Assembly (NCBI GenBank): GCA_030670015.1 | Contig: DAOVCM010000065.1 | Coordinates: forward strand, 1 to 5,843 | Length of the DNA: 5,843 bases | From: Candidatus Bathyarchaeota archaeon | GTDB taxonomy: Archaea > Thermoproteota > Bathyarchaeia > TCS64 | Reading direction: 5' to 3' | Shown here: in pieces, positions 1 through 5,843 of the stretch | Position numbering within the stretch: position 1 is the stretch's first letter | How the letters are laid out: every line of letters begins with the position of its first letter | Notes under the pieces: generated by a model | The model's input: the letters and a program-made list of their open reading frames with translations, nothing else | Told to the model about the DNA's origin: nothing | Databases searched by the model: none | Program-made: the position numbers and the translations under genes

Positions 1-262
1 CGGGGGTGTAGCCGTATAGCTCCTTGGATCGTTTGATGACGAGATCCGTGTTATTCTTCTTCCCTTTTTCAGAATTCAGGCTGTTCACTCGCGTGTATAT
101 CATGGGAACGGTACTAATTAATATGATACGAGTACTCCAGCTGAGCACGGGCATACCGGAATACATAACTTCGATGAGAGAACTCACTATTTCGGGTTCC
201 GAAAGAACCCTTTTACCCTCGCCGTCGAACCTTGCACAGGCTCTGCATCTCTCCAGCCCTCG
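1..262 (-). CDS. Unassigned partial open frame running off the left edge
   Basis: After a TGA at 263-265 this minus-strand frame is open for 87 codons to the window edge, with no stop. The possible product begins near RCRACARFDGEGKRV and reads NNTDLVIKRSKELYGYTP at the edge, which has the charged, mixed composition of a real soluble protein. A CxxC pair (CRAC) lies near its beginning. Possible starts are GTG at 185-187 or ATG at 164-166; neither has a clear Shine-Dalgarno. Upstream of the TGA the same frame stays open for about 40 more codons, so an interrupted gene is possible. I do not recognise the family, and a competing plus-strand frame covers the same bases. Treat it as a weak candidate only. 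Confidence 0.2.
190..210. repeat. Two overlapping inverted repeats with a following T-run
   Basis: TTTCGG (190-195) and CCGAAA (199-204) are perfect complements around a 3-base spacer. GGGTTC (194-199) and GAACCC (205-210) are perfect complements around a 5-base spacer. The two share bases 194-195 and 199, so the full stems cannot form together. The second hairpin is followed directly by TTTT (211-214), which on the plus strand looks like an intrinsic terminator, but no plus-strand gene ends here. Function is unknown. Confidence 0.5.
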
Positions 263-436
263 TCATGGTGTGTGTGGGATAAAATTTTCCCCCTCGAACT
301 TCGTTCTGGTGGAGTGGAGGGCATTACAGATGCTCTGGCTTCCAGGTTCTCGAATAAGAGTTTGGGAGAACCAGTCTCCTTCATCCTGTTACCATGATGT
401 TAAGGGGCGATCTCCCACATAACCTGAATTATTTAA

Positions 437-682
437 TCCGCCCGCGCGCAGCTGCGACACCTGTACCACACCACCCAGTTCAAGGGCGTGGTCTCCTTTG
501 TCGAGGACTTCGATGAAAAGAGGCGGGCGCTGGAGATCATGGTAAAGCAACTTGACGACAACCCCGGGGACATCATTGAGAGACAGGTGAAGCCGGGCAG
601 CGTCTCAAAGGTGCACGTCAGCCGAATCGACATCGTTGAGATGACAGGTAAAAAGGCGGAAAAAATCATCGTATCGCTTTAG
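437..682 (+). pseudogene. 5'-truncated PNPOx/Nim-like flavin-binding protein, C-terminal part
   Basis: The frame opens after a TAA at 434-436 and ends with TAG at 680-682. It encodes about 81 residues, including VVSFVEDFDEKRRALEIMV, a middle part with NPGDIIERQ and KPGSVSKV, and then IDIVEMTGKKAEKI. This matches the C-terminal end of the split-barrel pyridoxamine 5'-phosphate oxidase-like family (COG3467, Nim-type), where a beta strand, a VEDxxEKRxAL helix and a final EMTGK motif follow each other. Full proteins of the family have roughly 140-170 residues; the N-terminal half, which carries most of the FMN-binding barrel, is absent. The join TTQFKGVVSF also looks shorter than family members at that point. 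The only starts in frame are GTG 488 or later, without a convincing Shine-Dalgarno, so a working flavoprotein is unlikely. The family assignment is from memory of its motifs, not a search. Confidence 0.6.
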
Positions 683-695
683 AGCCGTCTCAACT

Positions 696-724
696 GGTGG
701 CAGGGACCGCCGCCACGATCTTTT
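696..724 (+). terminator. Candidate terminator hairpin between convergent genes
   Basis: GGTGGC (696-701) pairs with GCCGCC (709-714), with one G:U pair, around a 7-base loop; CTTTT follows at 720-724. It lies 14 bases after the plus-strand stop at 682. On the minus strand the same stem lies downstream of the truD stop but lacks a following T-run. Archaeal termination relies mainly on T-tracts, so the stem may be incidental to the T-run. Confidence 0.4.
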
Positions 725-768
725 GAATAAGAGTCTTCATGAAGAGGGACCGCTCCTCATCCTCCAGT

Positions 769-1833
769 CTAGTCCTCTGGCTTTGTCTTCATAAACTCCC
801 TGAGCAGGGTTGTGGCGAAACCGCCCTTGTGAAGCATGAACGAAAGCTGGACTCCCCGGGGCGCCTCAGCCACCTCGATCCTGGGCGTCAGCCTGCCCAA
901 ACGACGGGTGCCGGTGACCCTCATGCGCCTAAACGTCTCCAAGGACATCTCAGACTCCTCAAGTATCTCGGCTTCGAGGGTGGCTGCCTCGCCCAGCGGC
1001 TGGGACATCTTGTACCCGTACATGGGGGCCGTGAAGCTGATCTCTTGGGCATCGTACCGGGGCTGCTCGGCCCCAGGGTCATTCACCCAGAATATACCGC
1101 CCGTCTCGTGTTTCTTCGCTATGTCGCCCAGCAGCAGCCTGCCGAAGAGACCGCGCCTCACCCTCTCGGCCAGATATCTGTTGCACAGGTGGCTCTGGTA
1201 CGCTGAGACCAGGAGCTTCTTGAGCCACCTGTCGGCGAACGTCTTCCGCCCCTGAAGTATCTCCCAACCCTCCTGCACGTTCTTGCCGCCTCTCCCGGTT
1301 CTCTGCTTGCCGTAGTAGTTGGGCAGCCCCTTCAGGTGGATCGTTTCGGCTATGCTCCTCGTGTTCTCGGCGGCCCGGCTCGTGGGCATACGTATGTCGG
1401 TGATCGTTACCTTGAACCTGTTACCTATGAGGTGGCCCGCCCTGAACTTGTTGCCGTGGAACTTGGCCCAGTTCACCTTGACGTCCAGGCTGCCCTCGAT
1501 GAGCTCCACGGCGTCGCTGGGCCGCACGTCGTTCCTCTCGAAGAGTACGCTAAACGTCTGCGTGGTAACGGCGTACTTGTCCTTGAGCCCCGCGGTGCCT
1601 ATGTTCTCGGGTCTGAGGTTGAAGAGCTCTGCCAGCTGGAGCTGCACGTCCCGTGTGGTCTGATTCCTCTTTGTTATGTTGACGTAGAGGTGGCTCCCAG
1701 AGCCCGAGGGCTCGTAGAGGGCAACCTCCTCGACCACGAAGTCCTCGGGGCGCGCCCTGATCCTGCCCCCTATACCCTCCAGCCCCTTGGTGATGTATGG
1801 GAGCGACAGGTCGAAGGGCGGCGGCTTCACCAT
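769..1833 (-). CDS. truD: tRNA pseudouridine synthase D (tRNA U13)
   Basis: TruD family, 354 residues, which isomerises uridine 13 of tRNA to pseudouridine in the cytoplasm. The N-terminus has GIGGRIRARPEDFVVEEV (residues 20-37), the usual family opening. The catalytic motif GTAGLKDKYAVTTQTF spans 79-94, with D85 at the position of the catalytic Asp. The second core motif reads NYYGKQRTGRGGKN at 172-185, then LVSAYQSHLCNRYLAERV at 208-225 and the C-terminal FMLHKGGFATTLLREFMK at 332-349. Length is like E. coli TruD and shorter than many archaeal versions of about 400 residues. In the second motif the usual NYFGxQRFG is changed to Y at 174 and T at 179. ATG 1833 is chosen because it lies just before the conserved opening; the frame stays open upstream to a TGA, and no good Shine-Dalgarno is seen, so a short-leader or leaderless message is possible. 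A weak AT stretch (TTCAATAAC) lies 22-30 bases before the ATG, about where a leaderless TATA box would be. Confidence 0.95.
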   Translation of the reverse strand: MVKPPPFDLSLPYITKGLEGIGGRIRARPEDFVVEEVALYEPSGSGSHLYVNITKRNQTTRDVQLQLAELFNLRPENIGTAGLKDKYAVTTQTFSVLFERNDVRPSDAVELIEGSLDVKVNWAKFHGNKFRAGHLIGNRFKVTITDIRMPTSRAAENTRSIAETIHLKGLPNYYGKQRTGRGGKNVQEGWEILQGRKTFADRWLKKLLVSAYQSHLCNRYLAERVRRGLFGRLLLGDIAKKHETGGIFWVNDPGAEQPRYDAQEISFTAPMYGYKMSQPLGEAATLEAEILEESEMSLETFRRMRVTGTRRLGRLTPRIEVAEAPRGVQLSFMLHKGGFATTLLREFMKTKPED

Positions 1834-1877
1834 TCTGTGATGTATCCCGCCTAGGTTATTGAAGGATTCGAAAAAGG

Positions 1878-2063
1878 TTAACTCGCCCAGGGGGCATGGC
1901 TCTGCGCCGTTGACGTTCTTTCAACGACAGTATGATAGGTCCTTGAAAGCGGTATCTCTCCTCGTAGCATCATACCCGTTTTCCCACCAAGTTGAAGATA
2001 CCAGTCACTCGGAACACCGTATCCGTCGATGTCCAGCGGGACCAGCTGTGCGCCGACGGGCAA
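1878..2063 (-). CDS. Small unassigned open frame, possible gene remnant
   Basis: A minus-strand frame bounded by a TGA just upstream encodes about 61 residues from TTG 2063, beginning LPVGAQLVPLDIDGYGVPSD. Its first 15-20 codons strongly prefer G or C in the third position, as coding DNA in this window does; the rest does not. It ends with TAA at 1878-1880, about 44 bases before the truD start. There is no Shine-Dalgarno and no family I recognise, and the good part is too short to be a domain. It may be the end of a decayed gene or chance. Confidence 0.2.
   Translation of the reverse strand: MPVGAQLVPLDIDGYGVPSDWYLQLGGKTGMMLRGEIPLSRTYHTVVERTSTAQSHAPWAS
1908..1926. repeat. Small perfect hairpin upstream of truD
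   Basis: CGTTGA (1908-1913) and TCAACG (1921-1926) are perfect complements around a 7-base loop. It lies 75-93 bases upstream of the truD ATG. It has no T-run after it on either strand, so a terminator is not indicated; it could be an operator or chance. Confidence 0.3.
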
Positions 2064-2115
2064 GTCCGCCTGTCAACCAAAATTACTGATTTTCAAATAC
2101 AATGACTACGAGGAA

Positions 2116-2128
2116 CACATTATATGTG
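2116..2128. repeat. Short palindrome CACAT-TAT-ATGTG
   Basis: Perfect 5-base half sites around TAT in the AT-rich part of the gap. The core is also TATA-like on both strands. It is nearly 300 bases from the truD start, so it is not an ordinary promoter element for that gene. A regulator site is conceivable but unsupported. Confidence 0.25.
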
Positions 2129-2349
2129 AACCGCGTTGGATATTTCAACCAAATAAAATACCTGGGCTAAAAGACAAAGAATTCACTGTCGATGATATTA
2201 CCTAATGATTGTACGCTATAGTTGTTTCCCCAGCTTTACGAAAAGGTATTTCGTTTCATTCCCAAGTGGTTAGTTTTCTTCTAAACCTGGTCCAGATGAA
2301 AAGTTATTCGACTCGGCGCCCCCGATCCACTAGGGCGCGCGCTTGAAAC

Positions 2350-2363
2350 CTAGTTTTTACTAG
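2350..2363. repeat. CTAGT-TTTT-ACTAG hairpin downstream of the ABC genes
   Basis: A perfect 5-base stem with a TTTT loop, 55-68 bases past the stop of the second ABC gene. The tetranucleotide CTAG occurs five times between 2330 and 2435, two of them in this stem. It may take part in 3'-end formation of the ABC message, but no long T-run follows on the minus strand. Confidence 0.35.
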
Positions 2364-2417
2364 TAAATTTGTGGTCGAGTCCCTCCTCCCGCACCTGATT
2401 AAGCCTAGTCTGAGTTG

Positions 2418-4292
2418 TTAGCCTATTTCTACTAGCTGCATCTCACAGAGTTCTCTATACAAGCTACTGTTTTGTATCAGCCAGTCATGGTGCCCCTCAT
2501 CCTCGATGACCCCGTCCTTGAGCACGATTATCCTGTCCATGTCCCTCACGGTTGACACTCTGTGGGTTACGAGTATCACGGTCCTGTTCATCATCTCTCT
2601 TCGTAGAGTATCCTGTATCCTTGCCTCGGTGTATGGATCGACGCTGCTGGTGGCCTCATCAAACACAAGGATACGGGGGTCCACTATGATGGCCCTCGCG
2701 AGGCATATCAGCTGTCTCTGACCGTAGCTGAGGTTTGTCCCTCTCTCATGTAGAACCGTCTCGTAGCCTTCCTCGAGCTCCATCACAGCCTCATGCATGC
2801 CCACGTACCTGGCCACGCGGACCATCTCCTCGTCGGAGACCTCCGGGTTACCGAACTTGAGGTTATACTCGACGGTGCCGTTGAACAGGTAAGGCTCCTG
2901 AAGCACGATCGAGACGACTTTCCTCAACGTCGAGAAAGAGAGATCCCGTAAGTTGTGTTCATCGATTTCGACAGCTCCTTCAATTGGGTCGTAGAACCTG
3001 CCGAGCAGGTTAATCATCGTCGACTTACCTGAGCCAGTGGGTCCGAATATCGCCACCTTCTCACCAGGCTTGATATTCAGGTTTATGTGTTTGAGCACAG
3101 GTTGATCCGGGACATAGCTGAAACTAATGTCCCTGAACACGATCTCCCCTCTCACCTCATCTAGCTGGATGGGTTCCTCGCTCTCCATCACCTCTGGTTG
3201 CTGATCCAAGATGACGAATATTCTCTCCGCCCCCGCAAGGGCGCTCTGGATCTCCCCATACATCATCGCAAGGTTCCGTATAGGGGAGAAGAAGATCTCA
3301 GAATAAGTACTGAAAGCCACCAACTGGCCGATGGTGTGGGTGGAGCTGAGGACCTTCATCCCCCCGAGATACCATATCGCAGCCGTCATGACGCTGCCGA
3401 GCACCGTGGCCACACTGCTGTAGGCCACCGATACGGTCTCGGCCTTTATCTGGGTCTGCATGTTCTGTTCATTGACTTCGTCGAACTCACGGAGACTACG
3501 CTCCTCCTGGACCAGTGACTTCGTGAGCTTGGCCCCATACATCAGATCCTGGACCTTCCCTGTGAGTGATGCGACGTTTCGGCGTGCTATTCTCCATGCG
3601 TCTTTTATCCATTTCTGGAAGACTCTGCTTACGACTGCGAGGAGGGGTGCGATCAGAAGCGCCACAAGAGTGAGCTGGAAGTCTATTAACGCCATCACAA
3701 GGATGATCGATAGGGTCATGACTAGGTCAGCCACGAGCCCGATGACCCCGGTTGAGAGTATCTTCTTCAACGCCTCGGCGTCGTTTGTGACCCTCGAGAC
3801 GAGCCTACCGGTGTTACCGTACTCGAAGAACCGTTGGGACAGGCTGTTGATGTGGCTGAAGAAGTCTGCCCTGATATCCGCGATGACAAAGAGCCCAAGC
3901 TTCTCGATGTAGTAGAGCTGAGCGCTTGTCACAGCCCATTCTATTAGTGCTATAGCTACGTAGAAGAGGGCTGCCACGAGAAGGACGCCGCTCAGTGTGG
4001 GCTCTGTTTGATGTGTCATGACTACCGCAATTGAATCTATGATGTTCGCCAGCCACACCGAGTCATCCGTCGGCGTACGTGCGATATAAAAGTCCAGCAC
4101 TGTCTTGTAAAGATAGGGTCCAGCCAAGACCGTCATCATCTTGAATAAGATGAGAACTATCTCCAGAGTGAAGAGAGCCTTGTGTTTCAACATGTATTCC
4201 ATGATAATCCTTTTTACGATCTCAAGGTCGCTCATCCTTCTCGAGGTGGACTCCAGGGAGCCAATATCGTACCTATCCACATACTCAGCCAC
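2418..4292 (-). CDS. ABC exporter half-transporter, catalytic subunit of a heterodimer
   Basis: Type IV ABC exporter half, one six-helix membrane domain followed by one ATPase domain, about 624 residues. Numbering here starts from GTG 4304. Hydrophobic segments lie near 43-62, 105-127, 187-205, 207-225, 295-315 and 325-345, with a long loop between the first two. The ATPase domain has Walker A GPTGSGKS (421-428), Q-loop Q469, signature LSYGQ (525-529), Walker B ILVFDE with catalytic E550, D-loop SSVD (553-556) and H-loop H581. The signature has Tyr where LSGGQ has its first Gly; the hydrolytic residues are intact. It pairs with the upstream gene, which has the opposite pattern, giving one working ATP site and one degenerate site. 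GTG 4292 is preferred because GGAGGTGA (4301-4308) stands 8 bases before it and it lies one base after the upstream stop; GTG 4304 overlaps that Shine-Dalgarno and is less likely. The substrate is unknown; drugs, lipids or peptides are all possible for this class. Confidence 0.93.
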   Translation of the reverse strand: MAEYVDRYDIGSLESTSRRMSDLEIVKRIIMEYMLKHKALFTLEIVLILFKMMTVLAGPYLYKTVLDFYIARTPTDDSVWLANIIDSIAVVMTHQTEPTLSGVLLVAALFYVAIALIEWAVTSAQLYYIEKLGLFVIADIRADFFSHINSLSQRFFEYGNTGRLVSRVTNDAEALKKILSTGVIGLVADLVMTLSIILVMALIDFQLTLVALLIAPLLAVVSRVFQKWIKDAWRIARRNVASLTGKVQDLMYGAKLTKSLVQEERSLREFDEVNEQNMQTQIKAETVSVAYSSVATVLGSVMTAAIWYLGGMKVLSSTHTIGQLVAFSTYSEIFFSPIRNLAMMYGEIQSALAGAERIFVILDQQPEVMESEEPIQLDEVRGEIVFRDISFSYVPDQPVLKHINLNIKPGEKVAIFGPTGSGKSTMINLLGRFYDPIEGAVEIDEHNLRDLSFSTLRKVVSIVLQEPYLFNGTVEYNLKFGNPEVSDEEMVRVARYVGMHEAVMELEEGYETVLHERGTNLSYGQRQLICLARAIIVDPRILVFDEATSSVDPYTEARIQDTLRREMMNRTVILVTHRVSTVRDMDRIIVLKDGVIEDEGHHDWLIQNSSLYRELCEMQLVEIG

Positions 4293-4293
4293 T

Positions 4294-5843
4294 CTAGGAT
4301 TCACCTCCTCCGATATCCAAGGCCTGCGATTCTATCAGCTGTCGGTAGCTACCACTTGACTCAAGCAGTTCTCGATGTTTTCCCTCGGAGATGATCCTGC
4401 CCCTCTCCATGACGACGACTTTGTCCGCGGCTTCACAGGTTGAGGCGCGCTGAGTGATGATCAACGCTGTGCGTCCTTCGAGAAGGGTGTCTATTGCCTT
4501 CCTGATGAGGACCTCTGTCTGCGCGTCAACGTTGCTCGTCGAGTCGTCCAATATGAGTACCCTCGGGTTCGTTAGCAGTGTTCTAGCAATTGATACTCGC
4601 TGCCTCTGTCCACCTGACAGCGTTGTTCCTCGCTCCCCAACCATAGTGTCATAGCCTCTGGGCATGGTCTCTATGAACTCGTGGATCTGGGCTGCCTTTG
4701 CTGCTGCGTGTATCTCTTCATCAGTTGCATCTGGCTTTCCGTACGCGATGTTGTTCCTGATAGTATCGGAGAAGATGAAGATATCCTGGAGCACTATGCC
4801 CACCTGTCTACGGAGCACCTTGAGCTCTATGTCACGGATATCCACACCATCAACCATGACCCTGCCTGAGGTAACATCATAGAAACGTGGCACGAGCTCA
4901 GCCAGCGTCGTCTTTCCGGAGCCAACGTATCCCATGAGAGCTACTTGCTGTGACGGCTCTATCCTCAGGTTTATGTTCCGTAATGTCTCTTTACCCTCTC
5001 CGTAGCTGAACGATACGTCGCTGTAAACTATCTCTCCCCTCATCTCCAACCCAACTGGCTCCCGCGCTTCTGGCACGTCCTCGCCTATGTCGATGACCTC
5101 GAAGACCCTTCTGGCACTAGCTATGGCATCGTTGTAGAACATGATGAGGCGAGCGAACATTCTCATGGGGCCAACAAGCTGGATGAAGTATGTTCCAAAC
5201 AACACGATCTCTCCAATGCTCAGATGACCTGCAGCAGCCTCCTGACCACCATAGAATATTACCAGGGCCACGCCGACGGCGACCATAGCCGCTGAGCTCG
5301 GCCTGTACAGGCTCTGGATACGTGACGCTTGGAGGCTCGTGTCCACGTATGCCTCGTTCTGTTCCTGAAATCTCTCAAAGAAGTGGTTCTCCATGCCATG
5401 GGTCTTGATGAGTTTGTGGCCTACTATGCCTTCCACTAGCACGTTGTTTAGGTCCCCGAACTGGTTCTTCGCTCTGGTCAGGTAGCTGCTTATCCTGCTT
5501 GAGTACATGTGGGTGCTGAGGAAGATGAACGGCAGCGGTATGCAGCATATGAGGGTTAGATTGGGGTTTATGAGATAGAGAATGTACAGCGTGAAGAAGA
5601 ACTGCATGCCGTGCCTAAAGATCTCCCGCACGGTCTCGCTGTAGAACAGGTCTATGGCCCCCATGTCGCTGGTTATACGACTGATGATCTGCCCTGACAT
5701 CACCTGATCGAGATATGCGAACGACTTGTTGATGAGGGCGTAGTAGAAGTCACGTCTCATGACACGTAAGATGTTTTGACTAAGAGTCGCCCGTAGCGTG
5801 ATGTGGGTTACGTGGAAAAAGCCACGGATTATCGCTAGGAGAA
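4294..5843 (-). CDS. ABC exporter half-transporter, degenerate-site subunit (5' end outside window)
   Basis: The frame is open through the right edge: 27 codons lie before the first ATG (5760), reading RGFFHVTHITLRATLSQNIL, which is normal exporter membrane-domain sequence, so the gene continues beyond the window and lacks roughly its first 60-80 codons here. Numbering is from ATG 5760. Hydrophobic segments lie near 48-66, 67-85, 157-171 and 181-200. The ATPase domain has Walker A GYVGSGKT (277-284), Q-loop Q325, canonical LSGGQ (381-385), Walker B LILDD with D406 in place of the catalytic Glu, D-loop SNVD, and Q437 in place of the H-loop His (ITQRAST). This is the signature of the non-catalytic partner in heterodimeric exporters, as in TM287. 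Stop TAG at 4294-4296; the last codons contain the Shine-Dalgarno of the next gene. The operon promoter lies outside the window. Confidence 0.93.
   Translation of the reverse strand, partial: LLAIIRGFFHVTHITLRATLSQNILRVMRRDFYYALINKSFAYLDQVMSGQIISRITSDMGAIDLFYSETVREIFRHGMQFFFTLYILYLINPNLTLICCIPLPFIFLSTHMYSSRISSYLTRAKNQFGDLNNVLVEGIVGHKLIKTHGMENHFFERFQEQNEAYVDTSLQASRIQSLYRPSSAAMVAVGVALVIFYGGQEAAAGHLSIGEIVLFGTYFIQLVGPMRMFARLIMFYNDAIASARRVFEVIDIGEDVPEAREPVGLEMRGEIVYSDVSFSYGEGKETLRNINLRIEPSQQVALMGYVGSGKTTLAELVPRFYDVTSGRVMVDGVDIRDIELKVLRRQVGIVLQDIFIFSDTIRNNIAYGKPDATDEEIHAAAKAAQIHEFIETMPRGYDTMVGERGTTLSGGQRQRVSIARTLLTNPRVLILDDSTSNVDAQTEVLIRKAIDTLLEGRTALIITQRASTCEAADKVVVMERGRIISEGKHRELLESSGSYRQLIESQALDIGGGES
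4301..4308 (-). promoter_or_regulatory. Shine-Dalgarno of the second ABC gene
   Basis: GGAGGTGA on the minus strand is a perfect 8-base complement to the conserved 3' end of archaeal 16S rRNA. It lies inside the Gly-Gly-Glu codons at the end of the upstream gene and 8 bases before GTG 4292. It decides the start in favour of 4292 over 4304 and indicates coupled translation of the two subunits. Confidence 0.7.

Larger units (their letters stand above)
1..436. other. Region without a convincing gene
   Basis: No reading frame here resembles a protein family I recognise. A plus-strand frame stays open from about 12 to 422 and a minus-strand frame from 262 to the left edge, with their third codon positions coinciding, so one may be the shadow of the other or both may be chance. 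The plus frame translates into Ser/Leu/Arg-rich, low-order sequence that does not look like a protein. The stretch ends near 436, where an in-frame stop (TAA, 434-436) is followed at once by GC-rich sequence belonging to the truncated flavoprotein. It may be decayed coding DNA, or foreign DNA that replaced the front of that gene. No complete tRNA is visible in it. Confidence 0.5.
1834..2417. other. Long gap between the ABC genes and truD
   Basis: About 580 bases with no recognised gene. The half nearest truD is fairly GC-rich and holds a 61-codon minus-strand frame that may be a gene remnant. The middle, about 2080-2300, is AT-rich with runs such as AAATAAAATA, and would suit promoters of either strand, although no single TATA/BRE pair stands out. 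The far part contains the CTAG-rich hairpin and the tRNA-3'-end-like stretch listed separately. The length is large for two co-directional archaeal genes and suggests that truD is transcribed separately from the ABC pair. Confidence 0.6.

Noticed and set aside
187..384. 65-codon minus-strand frame from ATG 384
   Set aside because: It overlaps in another phase the frame that runs to the left edge, has no recognisable motif or start signal, and its translation looks like noncoding sequence.
24..422. 132-codon plus-strand open frame from TTG 24
   Set aside because: The product is Ser/Leu/Arg-rich without recognisable motifs, there is no Shine-Dalgarno, and it shares third codon positions with the opposing frame, so its openness is easily explained as a shadow or chance.
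351..734. Repeated GAATAAGAGT near 352 and 726, and AGGGACCGC near 702 and 747
   Set aside because: Only 9-10 bases each, two copies, with no shared flanks or order; expected by chance in a window this size.
1336..1854. 172-codon plus-strand open frame opposite truD
   Set aside because: It lies wholly antisense to well-supported truD sequence; its length follows from the GC-rich third positions of truD.
2310..2395. A complete tRNA gene ending at 2395
   Set aside because: No 5' acceptor strand GCGGGAG, D-arm or anticodon stem can be found, and the T-stem pairs poorly; only a 3'-end resemblance remains, reported as a weak finding.
3460..3912. 150-codon plus-strand open frame opposite the second ABC gene
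   Set aside because: It is antisense to the membrane domain of a confirmed ABC gene and has no independent support.
1..5843. CRISPR array, insertion sequence or other defence or mobile system
   Set aside because: No spaced direct repeats, terminal inverted repeats with a transposase, or defence-type domains were seen on either strand.

Overview
The window looks like archaeal chromosome, probably TACK-type (Bathyarchaeia-like is my best guess), though this rests on gene style and not on a marker gene. The supports are a compact TruD tRNA pseudouridine synthase, paired ABC exporter half-transporters, the C-terminal end of a PNPOx/Nim-type flavoprotein ending in the MTGKK motif common in archaeal members, and a strong GGAGGTGA Shine-Dalgarno site. 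Base composition is moderate, with visibly more AT-rich gaps.

Layout from left to right. Positions 1-436 hold no convincing gene: a weak minus-strand open frame runs off the left edge, and there is a compact pair of overlapping inverted repeats at 190-210. Positions 437-682 (+) hold the C-terminal part of a flavin-binding PNPOx/Nim-like protein with no N-terminal half, read as a 5'-truncated gene. A hairpin followed by a T-run at 696-724 lies between it and truD, which is convergent. truD fills 769-1833 (-). Positions 1834-2417 are a long gap with a small unassigned minus-strand frame, several small palindromes and a stretch resembling a tRNA 3' end. Positions 2418-5843 (-) hold two adjacent ABC half-transporter genes, the first-transcribed one cut by the right edge.

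The clearest system is the ABC pair. The two subunits carry complementary defects: the upstream one has Asp for the catalytic Glu after Walker B and Gln for the H-loop His but an intact LSGGQ; the downstream one has intact Glu and His but LSYGQ. This is the known arrangement of asymmetric heterodimeric ABC exporters (TM287/288, BmrCD, TAP types), with one hydrolytic and one degenerate ATP site. The genes almost touch, and a perfect Shine-Dalgarno in the last codons of the first gene points to coupled translation. The substrate cannot be read from sequence.

I found no CRISPR array, intact mobile element, complete tRNA or rRNA, and no clearly new biological system. The points most worth a second look are the truncated flavoprotein next to unexplained sequence, the substitutions in the TruD NYFGxQRFG motif, and the tRNA-end-like stretch downstream of the ABC genes.
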